A stretch of 64,000 nucleotides of DNA from Rachycentron canadum (lineage: Eukaryota; Chordata; Actinopteri; Carangiformes; Rachycentridae). Below are positions 1 to 13,110 of the stretch, one piece after another. The notes below the pieces were generated by a model. The model did no database searches and was not told the origin of the DNA. It saw only the letters and a list, made by a program, of their open reading frames with translations. The stretch's first letter is position 1, and every line of letters begins with the position of its first letter. The stretch is taken from the NCBI GenBank assembly GCA_038496675.1, contig CM076668.1, positions 19,049,580 through 19,113,579 on the forward strand, in the 5' to 3' direction. Position numbers and translations under genes: made by a program.

Positions 1-3000
1 CACCTGGACCTGCAGAACATAACGGTACAGAAACGCCAATCTGAGGACCTGCTTTAACCCAAAACTGGTTCTGCTGGTTTTTGTGTGAATATTCATCACA
101 GAACTGGTTTGTCAGGTGGAAAAGCCTTGAAACAACATAAGGACCGTTACACCTCTACACTGAAACCTCTGACTGATGATTTTCTTTTAGCTGCTCTTCA
201 GTTAGCATGACTCACAGCCGCCCACATGTGTCGAGATATTTCTCAGAGCTCCACTGCGGCTGAAGATCTTCTATTACCTAAAACATCTGAAGTAAATAAG
301 TTTTGGAGTCAGTCTTACATAATCAGAGAGGGAAGGCCCCATTTTACCAAGAGGAAACATATGGACTCATAGACAATGCACTGCAGTGGTGTTGTAACAA
401 AGTTCTCATTGCATCTAAAATCATGTGAATAAGTGCGATGTTACCTCTTTAACAGAATGACCTGATTCTTCAGACAGTGGAAATGCGTGCTGACTTTTTT
501 GTCCCTCCTCTCTGTCCATAGACGGGTCATTTAGCCATGGAGACGTTACTATCCCTGACCTCAAAGCGAGCAGGCGACTGGTTCAAAGAGGAACTTCGGC
601 TCCTGGGAGGACTGGACCACATAGTGGATAAAGGTTAAATATATTATAAAGAAGTTATAGCTTTAAAATAATAGATGGGGTTTCTGACTGTGTTGTGTTT
701 TTGCGTCTGCCTCCACAGTGAAAGAGTGTGTTGACAACTTGAACCAGGAGGATGAGGAGGAGAAGCTGGTGTCGTCTCTGTGGGGAGCTGAGAGGTGTTT
801 ACGGGTGCTGGAGAGTGTGAGTATGGCACAGAGGGCAGGGCTTTGGGAAACCCTGAAAGGCAGGACCAAGTCCAATTCACAACACCTGGCTCAGCTCCAG
901 CTTTGTTTTTATTAAAATAAAAGTGTAAGACTAACTTCACTTTTAAGATACAAGACAAAACGATCATTTCACAATAAAAACATCTGAAATAAAATGTCCC
1001 ATAACTTGTTCACAAACCTAAACTTTAGTGGTTTAGACATCAGCAGATTAAATTTAACCCTAGATATGGATGATCTCAGAGTGAGGAGAAGTTGCTCTGA
1101 GTTTATTGTAGTGACAGAATAAAGACAGAGAGACATGGACAATAAGATATTTAGAGCATTAGAGGCTTTGGAGCTGATTTTTCATCATTACTGCTCCAAA
1201 GAATGAGCAGAACTCAGATCAGATAAAAAGAGAAACTTCTAATCAGCTCTAGAGGTAACTTTCTACTATCCCCTATTACAGTGAACATAGTCTTTATTGA
1301 GTCACATATATAATCAGCTGAGGTTGAGCTGATTCTGATGTGGAGAGTCTTAGGGTGGCTCTGTTAAGTTCTGGGAAATCTTGTTAATGTTTGTTTATTC
1401 TTCCCCTGGGACTGTTTGTGTATCTTTGTCTAGAGTCACATCTCCTCTCTCTCTTCAAATGAAGAGGTCTATATTGAATTTGTTCAAAGTTGATAAGTGA
1501 CAGGTTGACAAGGTCCACAACCATCTGCAGCAACTGTCATGATCATATAAAATCTTCATAAAACAGCAGCAGGGGATTCCTTTAAAGCTAATGTTGCTGT
1601 TAATTTCCAGAGTCAAGTGAAATGTGTGTTTCTTTTTGATAACGTTATGATGTTGTGAAGTCAAATACTGAGAATCATCACTGAAACAAAAACTAGCCTG
1701 TGAAAAGAGTTAATATCTTACTGTGTGTGTCTTTCTGTGTGTGCACATACAGGTCACAGTCCACAACCCGGAGAACCAGAGCTACTTGATTGCCTACAAA
1801 GACTCATTGCTCATCGTCTCCTCTGCAAAGTGAGTGACCTGTGTGCACATACGCAGCCCTGACCTCAGATGTGTGGAACATTAAGTTGCGCTGCTCAGCT
1901 TCAGCCTGATTGGAAGCAGTTGCACTGACTGTAGATCTGATCAACAGGACAGTGCTGCTGTACTCCAGACCTCAGATTTGATGTGTTTCAGCAGAGTCTG
2001 CATGATTTTCCTCTTCATCATCTTTTGAAGCCTTTTCATTAGAGGATTGTTGTTCACCATTATAGTCATAGTCAGCTACTTTTAAGAAAACTGAGAACAC
2101 AGTGAAAACTTTTATTCAACTTAAACACTGAACAATTATATTCAGTGTCTTAAATCCAGACCATCCATATTGATTCTCTCAGACTGACACAGCTGAACAA
2201 CTGTACTATACAGACTGTGTGTCTGTGTGTGTCCGTCTGTCTCGGTATGCCTGATGGGTTTTATGCATATTATTACCAGGGTTTTGTTGTTCAATTTCCT
2301 GGTTGTGACATCCTGTCAGTCATCGCGATGACCTCTGACCCCTGAGCTCGGCCCCCATCAGGGGCAGAGCATCAGCAGAGGAGGTGCTCAGTCCACTGTG
2401 GAAGTGACCTGACCTCGCTCTCTCCCCTCTCTTAGCGCCTCTGCCCTCAGGTGTTTCAGGCACATATTGGTGTTTTTGTTTTAAACTCATCTGCTACAGT
2501 CAGTTTTGATATTAGAATTGATAATTTTCTAATTAGATAAAATCACTAATCCTTGGTTAATTATTGTGTCCACCACTGGGGTATTGATAATTAGTATTCT
2601 GTGATGACAGTAGCTACTTTGACTTCTTACTTTGTCAAGCTCTTAGAATATTTATAAAATAATTAGTTACTATTGAAACACACACACACTTTTCTTTTTG
2701 AGATGCTGTCAATCAATCAACAATCTGTAATTGTGAATTTTATCTCTTATTTGAGTCATTTTTACTGGTAAAGATACCTTCTCTGTACATGAAAGAAAAA
2801 TATTTAAAATCACTCCTTGTATTGAAGTCTATGGGAAACTGTCCCTACTTCTCCCTTGATTTATTAGCTCAGTAAACGTTTTCCTAATGAGTTTATGGTC
2901 TCAGTCTCTAGTTTCAAGTCTTCAATACAACATGATGTTCATTTTTTAAATGATGGTCCATTTAAAGGAAAATAGGACAGAGTACAGAGCAGGTCAGATC

Positions 3001-6000
3001 CACCCCTCACTCCTCCTCAGCTCCACCTTCTCTTCCAAATATGGCTTCTACTGGTTTAAAAGGAAAAAACAGTTGGCGACAGACAAATGACAAACTGGAG
3101 GCTTCAAAACAGCAGCTCACAGACCGAAAAAAGGCTCCTATTAAACACCATTCAGTTTGATAGCGTGATGCAGGTCAGCCTGTGTTAGCTGACCTTCTAC
3201 CGTGGTTGGGCCAGGGTTGGCTTTGCTGCCAGGAATGAAAATAAATTGAAGGACAATGATGTTTTAAATGAGAGAGAGGGAGAAACAGCTGTGGTTGATC
3301 AAGAGCAATAATGTGAGGGAAATGCTTTAAGTTATGTGTCGTTACATCTCTCGGTCAAAGTTCTTTAATAACCACGTTTTGTTTGTGGTTTATATTAGAA
3401 ACTGATTTATCTCAAATATGAATACCAGCCCTAATAAAAGAAACCGTATCAGTGGAACAGCTTGGTGCTGAATTAATTTACCTCCTCCTTCACCCTCTGT
3501 GTGACCGGACCTTCGCCCTCTACAACAGTCTGCAGTGAGTGTCGGGGAGGGGGGTGAGGATGAGGATGAAGGCTGAATGGGTCAACAAAGAGCTGCTGTT
3601 TCAGTGGGTGACACAGGCCTCAGTCTGAGCGTTCAGCTGTCCTCTCACTTAACTCGATTAACCCCCCAAACCACAGGGTGAGCCAGAGAGCGAGCGAGCG
3701 CTGCCACCTAAACTCTACGCGCACACTGAAGCTGTGTTCATGTCATCTTTGCTGTATCATACCCTTCTTTGTCCTTTTGTCCTGTTTCTTTTCCTCCCCT
3801 TCCACCTGACTTTCCTGTTTCTTTGCCTTCCTCCTCTTTGTTACAGTATATTACATACTAACCACCAGCTCATTGTTTCAACCCAAACTCACCCCTCTCC
3901 CTCTGCCACTGTTTCAGCTGTCTGCAGGACTAATTCAATCAACTCTCCAACCACCCTGTTTGGCAGCACGCACACACACACACACACGGACACACACAAG
4001 TCCTGTTGCTCAATGACCAACCTCATTTGTGCCTCAGAAGGAACCGGAGTTTCCTTTTCTTTGACTTTCTTTTAATAGTTTAGTTTGCAGGGGAAGTTTA
4101 GCCCATGAACTTCAACATGAAAGGAAACTAATACTGGTGCTTTATGGATTATTTATATTTTCTCCCCTTTTGTCATGACATCCTGTCTTACTGCCGCCCT
4201 CCGTCTCCCACATTTAGTTTTCTCCTCTTTTTCCCTTTTTATTTCCTTCATCTCACCCAGTCCTGGTCCCTCAGAGTCTGTTTTCTGCTCTGTCTTCAAT
4301 CACTACTGTCATTAGATTTAATCTAGTTATTTACATCAGGCTGCTGACCTGCCTTGGCCCTTCTGCTGCTGCTGCAGCCGGCCTCCGAGTGTGTGTGAGA
4401 GCGTGTGTGTGAGAGTGTGAGAGCTCGTGGACACATCTGTCTGTGAATGCTGCTCTGTTTTATGATGGAGTGGTAAAGGAAAGAGGAGAGTGGAGTTGAG
4501 ATGGATCCAGATAATGTCTGGATGTTGACGATGAACGAGACCAGACACTAAAATAATTTTAGCTTCTCTGATGAGACAAAGAATCCACAGCAAAGCTACG
4601 ATGAATAAAAGTGAAAACTTCTTAGTGCTGGTTTCAGGAAAAAGTTTGTGTTTATGATTATACCTGGTAAATACGGTTTAAATGTCCCAGTATACAGCAC
4701 AGCTGGTAGGATGTGTGTTTTTTGTTCTTCAGTTCTTTTCTTGAGATGAACTGTCTTGAACTTTAATACAGAACGTTGTTTTAACTGTCCTCCTTTCTCC
4801 TCTTCTCTTCCACTTTCTCTTCCTCTCTGCTCTCCTTTTCCACTTTCCTCTCCTCACCCTGTCATTTCCCTTTCCTCCACTTGTCCTTTTTTCCTTTCCT
4901 TTTCCTCTTCCTCACTTCTCCTCTTTCTACATTGTCCCTTTTTCTCTCCTCACCCCCTTTCTCTCCCTCTTCATCTCCTCCTCTCCTCTCAGGGTCTTGA
5001 GGAGGTGTGAGGAGATGATCCAGCGTTACAGCAGGGAGGTGAACTCTGATGGAGCCGTGGTGGGTAAAGCAGTAGAGAACTGTATGAGGGCCATCATAGG
5101 AGTCCTGCTCAACCTGACGCATGACAACGGTTAGCATGCACGCACACACACGCACACGCACACACACACACTTTACTGCAGCTGGTTGTAAATCTGTTTA
5201 TAGGAGACTTGGTACATTTAATTGTGGTGTTGGGTTCTTACAAACAGCCGATCTGTGCTTGATGACAGTACACACTCATGTGTTAACCTGTGTGTGTGTG
5301 CAGAGTGGGGAAGCACCAAAACGGGAGAACAGGAGGATTTAATAGTGACAGCTCTGAACTGCGTCCTCAGAGTCCCTCAGTATCTTCCACAAGAGCAGCG
5401 GTTCGACATCCGTGTGCTGGTGAGTAACTCACACAAACCCGACACATCAGGACAGGGAAGGAGACAGAAACTAATTCCACGGTGTTGACTGTGTGTGCGT
5501 CGTGTTCAGGGTCTGGGCTTGTTGATCAATCTGGTGGAGTACAGTGCCAGGAACAGGTACTGTCTGATGGAGATGGAGATGGAGGGAGGTCAGGGTCCCT
5601 GCGACTCCACCGTCCTGCTCAACCCTCAGCACCAGGACAGCACCGGCCCACTGAGCGCCATCGCTGCCCTCGTACAGGTACGGCACAGGAAGAGCAGCTG
5701 AGGGCCACTCCGAGTATTTATTTTCATCAATGATTAACCTGTTCGTTCATTTCATTTAGTCCAAGTAAGTCAGATATAGTGAAAAATCAACACATTTTAC
5801 TTACCCCAAGGTGACATCTGCCCATCTGTGGTTATTGATTAAGAAGGTTATTGAAATAGGCAATTTTTTGTTGATCAATTAGTTATTGCTTCAGCCCCAG
5901 TCCTGACTTAAACTGACCCTCAGAGGAGGAGGTAGCCTTTATTAGTTAAGTGTATTTCACAATAAAAGACTTGCATTCGAACTAGGCCCCCACTTTGATG

Positions 6001-7175
6001 GTTAAAATAAAAAATGCACCTTCATGCTGTTTCATTAACCACACAGGTATTTTTACACCTGAACAGGAGCTTTCCCACAGTACCTCCCCTCCTCCCACCT
6101 CACACTGTTCACTGAAGCACAAGCAGGCGCCGCATGAGGAATATGTCAAGCTGATCACATTTACATTTCAGACTCCAGACGAACCGTCGTGTCGTCCTCA
6201 GTGCTGACGGTTTGTCTCATCTGTGTTTTGTTTTTGTTTTTGTTTTTTTTTGCTGCTGTGGCAGCTCAGTTTCCCGTGAGCGCCATTAAAGCTTCATTAA
6301 AATCGAATCATCCCATCTAATCAGATTTGGCTGATGCTTTTATCCTGACTGACTTCCAGTGAGGTCAACAGGAGAATCTGCAACTGCAGCATGACAACAC
6401 ATAGAAAGGTGGTCTGTCCCAGTCTGAAGCAAAGAGAAAAGAACTGGTCACTGAGCTTTAAGATCATGACAGAGAAGGTGCTGCACATTTATCTGTGCCT
6501 TTTAACTCAAGTGCCTTACATAAGAAAAATTTAATTCCAGCAACATTTAACCACATTTAGTTCATAGATCATGAAATGGAAGTTGGTTCCACCTGTTTAC
6601 GGGATTTAAACTGATGGTCTTATGAGGAACTCTCACTTATGCAGTTACTCACATGCGGTTTTGAGAACAAAGCAAAGATGCAGACCTTCGTTTACTAATG
6701 AAGTCAAGTCACTTTTCACTTATACATATAGCACCAGTTCACAACAGAAGTTATCTCAAGGCACTTTTCAAATAGAGCAGGTCCAGGCCTTCTCAGTATA
6801 ACATGATTTACAGACCCAACCATTCCCACCAAGAGCAGCTCTTGGCGACAGTGGCAGGAAAAACTTCCTAAGAGGCAGAAACATCAAGCAGAACCAGACT
6901 CTGCCTTGTAAACATATGTAAGGCTGCTCCAGATGCAGGATGGGAGGATCCAAAGTGTCAATCTAACTTGCAAAACAAAATTGATTTGCATTTCAGAACT
7001 AAAACTTCATCAGGGAAAAAATACTCAGGCAACATGTGGGTGTGTTTTTGATTGACAAGTGGGTTCAAACATTTAAAGCCACACACACATTTTTATAATT
7101 TTCTTCATTTATTTATTAAATTTTTTTAATCACTTACATTGACATCATATAAATTATTATATACATATCTCTGTA

Positions 7176-7226
<51 letters not shown>

Positions 7227-9045
7227 ATGTATGCATATTATTATTTACTAATTGGTTTACGTTTCTTTTATATTCTTCCTAACAATCATATTTATGTTGA
7301 ATCATTACTGTCGACCTTTGACCCCTCACAAAAGACACGCACAAGCTGGACACATATGATTACCCCATAAACGCATTCACACACACACATACACACACAC
7401 ACAAACACCAGATGAGCTCACTGCTAACAGGCTATGCTAACCGTTGAGGCTTTACTGAAATGTCTTCTCCTCCCTCAGCTGTTCCTCCAGCGGGAGCGGG
7501 CCGCCGTCCTGGCAGAGGCGCAGACTGATGACCTCATCAAGGAGGCCCCGAAGCCTGCGCTGGACCAGAGCGGGGAGTGGCAGGAGACGGGTGGGGAGAT
7601 TCAGTGGGTCGCCAATGACAATGACACGGACAAACAGGAAGACGCAAAGAAGAAGAAGAAAGACGAGGAGGACGAGGAGCTGGACCTCAACAAAGGTACA
7701 ACGACGTCCAGATTCTGTCGGTGTGATCATTTTAGAGATTTACTATTGTCCTGGAATGTTTCCTCATCATCATCTTCCTCCTCCCTTCAGCTCTGCAGCA
7801 TGCAGGGAAGCACATGGAGGACAGCATCGTGGCCTCCTACACAGCACTGCTGCTGGGCTGCCTCTGTCAGGGGAGCCCGGTGAGTGACACACACACACAC
7901 TTACACAATAAGACAGGTGCTTTTTTTTTTTTTTTTTTTTGGACCGTGTTCTCTGCTGTTATGGAGCTTCTTTGTTTGCAGTTTTTTCATCTAACAACAA
8001 TAATCAATACTAGAGGATTTTTACTCCTTTAATACAAACATTTAATTTACACCAAAGTAAAACTAATGCAGTGTTTGAGACTCCTCTTTACACTCCTACA
8101 CCACTGGAGGGGCACATTACTACAGGAACACTGCAGAAATTTTGATTTGACGCCTGTTGTGTATGTCATGTGTCTAACTCACTCTCTGTCTCTTCGCCAG
8201 ATGAATGTGACTACTGTGAGAGAGAACCTGCCTAAAGGAGATTTCTCCATCATGACAGAAATGCTGAAAAAGTTCCTCAACTTCATGAACCTCACTGTGA
8301 GTCCTAGCTCTCAGAATCCGGCCTCACTGTGTGTCTGCGTGTCCAGCACCTCCTCATAAAAACATTCAAAAAACAAACCAGACGTGTGGATAGTAGAGAG
8401 CGTCATTACTTAGGAGCCACATAACCTCGTTCCCATTCAAATCAATGGGAAAATGGTCTCAGACTTGTGCATTTCATTATACATAAGCTGTTAGATTTCA
8501 GGTTCTCGTCTTCAGATCAGTAGCGATGAACAACAGTCTGAGGGGAGGAAACGCTCTCCTGGACAGACAACGATCAGTCATTAAATAAACTTTGTCAGTG
8601 AATTCAGTAAAATTTTTTCATCAGGGCCGTGCACAGACATTTTTGGGGGGGCAGGTGCTCCAGTGAAAAAAAGGGCTACCCTCTCATAATAATTATTACT
8701 TAAAATTACTTGCATATATTTATTCAATTCATTACTCGTACACTTGCAAATGATTAATTCAAGAACATAGGAGTCAAATTTAGACAAGAATTGATGCCAC
8801 AGGCCACATTTTAAAACTTGTAACGTTAGAATAAATAAAATAAGAAATTTATAAAGAAATAAATTATTGTTAGGATTCATTAACTAATTGTATTTTGATT
8901 ATGTTTATTGAACAATTTGATGATCCAGGCCCAGATGTGTGTGTTTGTAGTAACTGACCCCTGCTCTCTTTCTCTGCAGTGCGATGTTGGCACCACAGGA
9001 CAGAAGTCCATCTCCCGGATCATTGACTATCTGGAGCACTGCTAG
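1..9045 (+). CDS. wapl: WAPL cohesin release factor, C-terminal exons (5' end outside window)
   Basis: WAPL binds the cohesin ring with PDS5 and opens it to release cohesin from chromatin in the nucleus. Coding exons are read at 1-24, 522-633, 719-816, 1753-1829, 4993-5129, 5304-5419, 5510-5677, 7479-7695, 7791-7879, 8201-8296 and 8980-9045 (stop TAG). Every junction is GT-AG and the phases agree, giving exactly 1,200 nt (399 residues plus stop), roughly the last third of a protein of about 1,200 residues. Recognisable WAPL stretches include [87 protein letters not shown] and the end [12 protein letters not shown], all from the helical WAPL domain. The tiny first piece (HLDLQNIT, donor at 25) is accepted because it is phase 0 into the next exon. 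Exon 5510-5677 carries a divergent Met/Glu-rich loop, and exon 7479-7695 ends in a Lys/Asp/Glu-rich linker. The fish paralogue (a or b) cannot be decided here. Confidence 0.95.
2814..2985 (+). repeat. dispersed repeat family A, copy 1 (WAPL intron)
   Basis: The block runs from TTGTATTGAAGTCTATGGGA through CTTCAATACAACATGATG to GGTCCATTTAAAGG. Four other copies lie in this window near 22.9, 35.4, 40.1 and 46.6 kb, on both strands. It has no ORF, so it behaves like a short non-autonomous mobile element. I recall similar sequence from other fish genomes, but the class is not assigned. Confidence 0.8.
6700..6955. repeat. interspersed fish repeat relic (WAPL intron)
   Basis: This stretch (AGAAGTTATCTCAAGGCACT, then AGACCCAACCATTCCCACC and GGCGACAGTGGCAGGAAAAA) resembles an abundant fish interspersed repeat recognised from memory. 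Its open frame on the minus strand is not a gene. The transposon class is not assigned. Confidence 0.55.
7181..7226. repeat. (AT)n-(GT)n compound microsatellite
   Basis: An alternating AT run (7181-7214) passes directly into GT repeats (7215-7226) within a WAPL intron. Confidence 0.95.
8622..8700. repeat. possible transposon-derived fragment (WAPL last intron)
   Basis: GGGCCGTGCACAGACATTTT followed by a G run and AGGTGCTCCAGTG resembles a common fish interspersed repeat from memory. It is short and AT-rich DNA follows; the assignment is weak. Confidence 0.3.
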
Positions 9046-9057
9046 AGAGAAACCTGT

Positions 9058-9059
<2 letters not shown>

Positions 9060-9106
<47 letters not shown>
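9060..9106. repeat. (CA)n microsatellite in the WAPL 3' UTR
   Basis: About 23 uninterrupted CA dinucleotides begin 15 bases after the WAPL stop codon, so they would be transcribed. Confidence 0.95.
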
Positions 9107-9108
<2 letters not shown>

Positions 9109-11285
9109 CAAGACCATCACCACCTCAGATTAAGTTCACAGCTGGAAACATGTTGCTTTCTTATAACACACACGTCTTCATCGTTCCTTTTCCTCCCAGT
9201 GTTGTGATCAGACCTCATCCTCATCCTCCAGTTAAAGAACCTGATGACGACACAATGAAAAGGCCCCTCCCGCCCTCTACGCCCCAAAATTAACTTAAAT
9301 TTATTGTGACTTCATGAGACACAATGACCTCGAGCATCAACGCCCCACCAGCTATGATCGTCTTTTATTTTTACTTTTTAAGAAAGATGCAGTCCAAGGA
9401 GGTATTTTATTTTTATTTCACCTGTCTTTACCTGTGTGAGTTGTTCAGTTTTGCCTTCCTTCGGCGACAGATTGGAGTGAAGCTGTCATTTCCTCCAGCC
9501 TGTCATCAAAGGCTCAGACCCCCACACCCTCCTGCTGCTCATAACTCCAGAGGTTTAAAAAAAACTGCTCTTTTGCTTTGAAAGCGATGACCTCGGCTCA
9601 TTTCCGGTCATCTTGTTTCCTCTTCTTCTTCTTCTTCTTCTTCTTGCCTCTTTTCGCTGCTTTGCCCTCTTGACTCTGTCAGAAGGAGGCAGTTTGAGGC
9701 TGAGAAATCAAAAGTATCGATCATTTCTGGCCAACGAGCGAGAAATGTGGCAGTTCAGGCCTTGAATTGCAGGCTTTCGTGAAATTATACCACCTTAATT
9801 TTTAAGGTGCATAAGCCTGCAAATGTTGGCGTGAGGCCTGTTTGTAACCTCATTTGAGCTTTTCTTCAGCAAACCAGCTGATTCTAAAGCAGCCGTTCCT
9901 CTTGTGCCGTTGTCAAAACAGAAGTTTCTCCCATCATGCCGAGCACACTCCCAACACACACCTGACACTAAAACAGTGACCCTTCAGGTTGTTAAAACTC
10001 TGGGAACTTTGATCGACTCTGCCCCCTCCTCAAAAGTACAAACTTTTTCCTTTCCCAAAAAAAAAAAAAAAAAAAAAAAATTGATCGCCCTCTCGCTCAG
10101 CATCAAAGCTTTGTGTCTCGGCGGGACCCGAGCCCTCCGGACCAGAACCTGTCCTCCTTCAGCTCCTTTCAATTACTGCCCGCCTGTGTGCTCTCCACTC
10201 CAAGAAGAGCCTTCAATTACAGCACAAAGGCAGCCGAGGCGCCCCGGTCCGAGAGGTGAGGACGAGACACTTTTCTTTGGTTTTGAACCGAACCACCAGC
10301 GGAGAGGCTTTCAAAGATCAAGTCAATACTTTCTTCTTCCTCTTCACTTGTTTTTAGATGGAAAGACTTGAGCTGTAGCTCTCAAATCACAAGAGTTCAC
10401 ACTTTGTAGTTAAACTTTATGGAAAAATCGTCCTGTTTTTTTTTTTTTTTTGAAGTGCTGCAGTTTTCATTTATCTCGTCTGTGTCGTTGTTCCCAGAAG
10501 GCATTTCAGCCACCTCAAGACGAGGGTGAAGGTGCTGGAAATTTGTGAATTATATGAATTAGTCTTGTGATTTTTCTTCTCGGCGGATTCCTCCTTCTAT
10601 CCTCAGTGAAAATCAGTCCAAAGTGACAGCTGGGAGGGAGCTCAAAAGGCCGTCCTTCAGTGTTTCAGATGTTCCAGTTCAACAGTTTACAACTAATTTA
10701 TAAACATCAATAAATGGTTTATTAACCATGAAAAAGGCCACTTGTTATAACTTTTTTTTTTTCCAAGCTGCCTCTTTTGAAAGTTCAGAAATGTCTAAAA
10801 GGATAAAAATGGCACCCTGGCACTTAGGTTTAAGGACCAATGATTCAGTTTCCGAGTGGAGAACAAACTCGTGATGGGAATGATGATGATGGGAACATTT
10901 CCACGCTTTTTTCATGTTGGACTAAAGAAGACACCTTTATCTCGGCAGAATAGCATTTTAAAGTTCTAATTAATCATTTGTTGTTGGTGTTTTTTGTATT
11001 GTTTTGTTTTTTATTAGTGCAGAAAAACAAAAGTTTCTCTGTTCCCCCAGAAAATCTGTCGATGTTTCGTGTTAAACTTCTTATTGAGGGAGAGTCAGAT
11101 GTGAGCCCCCGGTGGATCATTTTAGTTTGATTTTGTGTTTAGATTTAGAAAATTAAGATTTTTTTTTTTCTTTAACCACAGACGAGTTCTCTTGAATTGC
11201 AAAGTCTGGAGCCTATGTCATCGAGCGTGTTCATCCCGTCATCATCTGTTCCTCTGTGATCATCAATGCACTGTCATACAAACCA

Positions 11286-11286
<1 letters not shown>

Positions 11287-11318
<32 letters not shown>
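11287..11318. repeat. (CA)n microsatellite
   Basis: A run of 16 CA units is followed about 20 bases later by a T17 homopolymer, inside the presumed WAPL 3' UTR. Confidence 0.95.
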
Positions 11319-11322
<4 letters not shown>

Positions 11323-11735
11323 AACCCTCACACTCCTTTTTTTTTTTTTTTTTTTAAAGTTTACAAGAGCTTTATTCACAGATGTCTGGAAGAATGAATG
11401 GAAGAGCTTTTTGTACATAGTTCCTGTATATAGATTGATTTCCTCATGTAGGAGGAGAGACTGATGGGTAATGGGGTAATGGGGTGGGCTTGTGGGTGGG
11501 GTGGGGTGGGGGTTAAATTTAAATTTAGACCGTTAGACTCTACTTTTCTGAACCTGACTCTATTTTTCATTTTCTAAAGCCTTTTCTCCCAGTCGTGTTG
11601 TTGTTTTGGACGGACAGAGAGCTTCTTAACAAGCCACTTGCAGGAAAACTTGATCTTTGTACCAATTTGCAGACTGATGTCTTTGGTTACCTGTATATAA
11701 TTTTAAAATAATAAAAATTGCTACTTTCAGTACTT

Positions 11736-12128
11736 CCTGCGCAGACTCTGCTCTGTGTTCCCATTGTTACTGACATCATTTGCCTGTCATCTGCCCTGTC
11801 ATTTAAAAAAAAATACAGCTTTTTTTCCACCTGCCATTTATACAAATTATTAAAAAAAAAACATAATTGCTGCTTTTATCAAAAGGACAAACTCAGTTAC
11901 AACCTGCTGGATCATAATAAATCGCCAGATTTTCAAATGTTCTTTGTGTTTCATGGTAAGAAAAAATATATTTTAACAGTTTTGGCCCCTGAATCATCTA
12001 AAATACAGACACACGTTGGAGATCTGTCCTTTTTACTGTAGGACAACAGGAAACGAATAATTACAAACAATAGAGTGAATAAGTAGAAAAGTCTCATTTT
12101 TAAAGTCTTTCAATGTCACTTGGTCCCA
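11736..12128. other. convergent spacer between WAPL and the bHLH gene
   Basis: This short AT-rich spacer would hold the 3' UTR of the minus-strand bHLH gene. I see no clear AATAAA on the minus strand within it. No other feature is visible. Confidence 0.5.
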
Positions 12129-12728
12129 TCATAGCTCCTCTGTGCGCACCGGGCCCCCGCTGTTCTTCCCGGTGTGAAAGTCTCTGACTGGCTCCCTTGC
12201 CAGCACTGTGGCCCCCTGTGAAGGCGGAGCGGGCCCCGGGGGCCGAGGTGTGCGGGCGGTTACCGATTCTCCGCAGGCGCCCTCCTGGAGCAGCTCGCTG
12301 AGGGTGGCGATGTAAATCTGCGCCATTTGGAGAGTCTCGGACTTGGAGAGCTTCTTGTCGCTCTCCAGGTTGGGGATGACGCTGCGGAGCCGGTCAAAGG
12401 CGACGTTGAGCCCCAGCATCCTCCTCCTTTCCCGGGCATTGGCTGCGAGGCGTCGTCGCCTCTGCGCCCGCTCCAGAGCGCACTTGTCCGGCTGGAGGTA
12501 GTGCAGCGCGCCGCCGGCGGGGCCGAGCCGCAGCTCCACGATGGCGCACGGAGGCTCCCGGTGGTCGCAGCTGCCTCTGGTGCGCTCTGCCCCCGCTCGC
12601 TCCTGCCCGCGGCTGCGCTGCAGGAGAGTGTGGATGTCGGCGTGGAGAGCCGCCGGGGCCGCGGGGGCCACTCCTCCCTCCGGGTCCACTGAGATGAAAG
12701 GCGCGAAGAGGCTCTTACGAGGCGGCAT
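12129..12728 (-). CDS. atoh1c: atonal-family bHLH transcription factor, Atoh1 group (atoh1c-like)
   Basis: This is a single-exon proneural transcription factor that would dimerise with E proteins and bind E-boxes in neural or sensory progenitors. The 199-residue product has a bHLH domain at about residues 91-148: basic region RRLAANARERRRM, helix 1 GLNVAFDRLRSVIP, loop ESDKKLSK, helix 2 SETLQMAQIYIATLSELLQ. NARERRR marks the atonal/neurogenin superfamily, and ETLQMAQIYI.ALSELLQ is closer to ATOH1 than to ATOH7. The N-terminus and Pro-rich C-terminus are divergent and shorter than ATOH1, which favours the fish-retained atoh1c over atoh1a/b. ATG 12,728 (MPPRK, purine at -3) is chosen because the further upstream in-frame codon at 12,767 is TTG. 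Residue 130 is Ser where family members usually have Tyr (KYETLQ). The gene is GC-rich against AT-rich flanks, tail-to-tail with WAPL about 400 bases from its probable 3' end. The exact paralogue is an inference. Confidence 0.85.
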   Translation of the reverse strand: MPPRKSLFAPFISVDPEGGVAPAAPAALHADIHTLLQRSRGQERAGAERTRGSCDHREPPCAIVELRLGPAGGALHYLQPDKCALERAQRRRRLAANARERRRMLGLNVAFDRLRSVIPNLESDKKLSKSETLQMAQIYIATLSELLQEGACGESVTARTPRPPGPAPPSQGATVLAREPVRDFHTGKNSGGPVRTEEL

Positions 12729-13110
12729 CGCTCTTCTTCCTCTGAACAAACTTGTGCCAGACACCAAACGCGCTCAGTCCTCTGAGAACCCCCCAACAAA
12801 GTGACACACGCTAAACTTTCCCCACGTTGATGGGTGAATTTATGGACAGGGAGCCGCGGGGACGCGCAGTGCGTGCTCCGGGGGCGTGGAGAGGGTCGTG
12901 TGCTGCCTAATGAACAGAGCCAACGTCCGCCGCAGGGGGTCTATTAACCAAGTTCATCAAAAGAGGATTAGAAGCGACTCAGTGCGCTGCTGTGGGGCCG
13001 ATACACGGAGGCGGCCAAGCAGAGGACCAGTGTGGCCAAGGAGGGAGGGAAGGAAGGTAGGAGAGATGAGAGGAAGGATGAGGGAAGTGGAGACCATTAA
13101 CACTGAACCT
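12729..13110 (-). promoter_or_regulatory. presumed promoter / 5' region of the bHLH gene
   Basis: GC-rich, CpG-containing DNA lies immediately upstream of the minus-strand start. A weak TATA-like ATAAAT occurs on the minus strand near 12,838-12,844. No transcription start can be fixed from sequence alone. Confidence 0.35.

Larger units (their letters stand above)
9046..11735 (+). other. probable WAPL 3' UTR with poly(A) signal
   Basis: No coding potential is seen after the WAPL stop. The stretch starts with a long (CA)n run, is rich in T and A homopolymers and TGTATATA-type elements, and ends at a clean AATAAA hexamer at 11,710-11,715. A 2.7-kb UTR is plausible for this gene, but no transcript was available. 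The poly(A) choice is an inference, since earlier weaker signals could also be used. Confidence 0.5.

Noticed and set aside
3734..5010. Leu/Ser/Pro-rich open frames inside a WAPL intron
   Set aside because: They are translations of pyrimidine-rich intron DNA leading to the acceptor at 4,992.
12729..12767. Longer 212-residue form of the bHLH protein
   Set aside because: The codon at 12,767 is TTG, not ATG, so the start is placed at 12,728.
12260..12804. Other-frame open frames over the bHLH gene (179 aa minus, 121 and 87 aa plus)
   Set aside because: They overlap the bHLH frame, which has the recognisable domain. They result from GC-rich codons.
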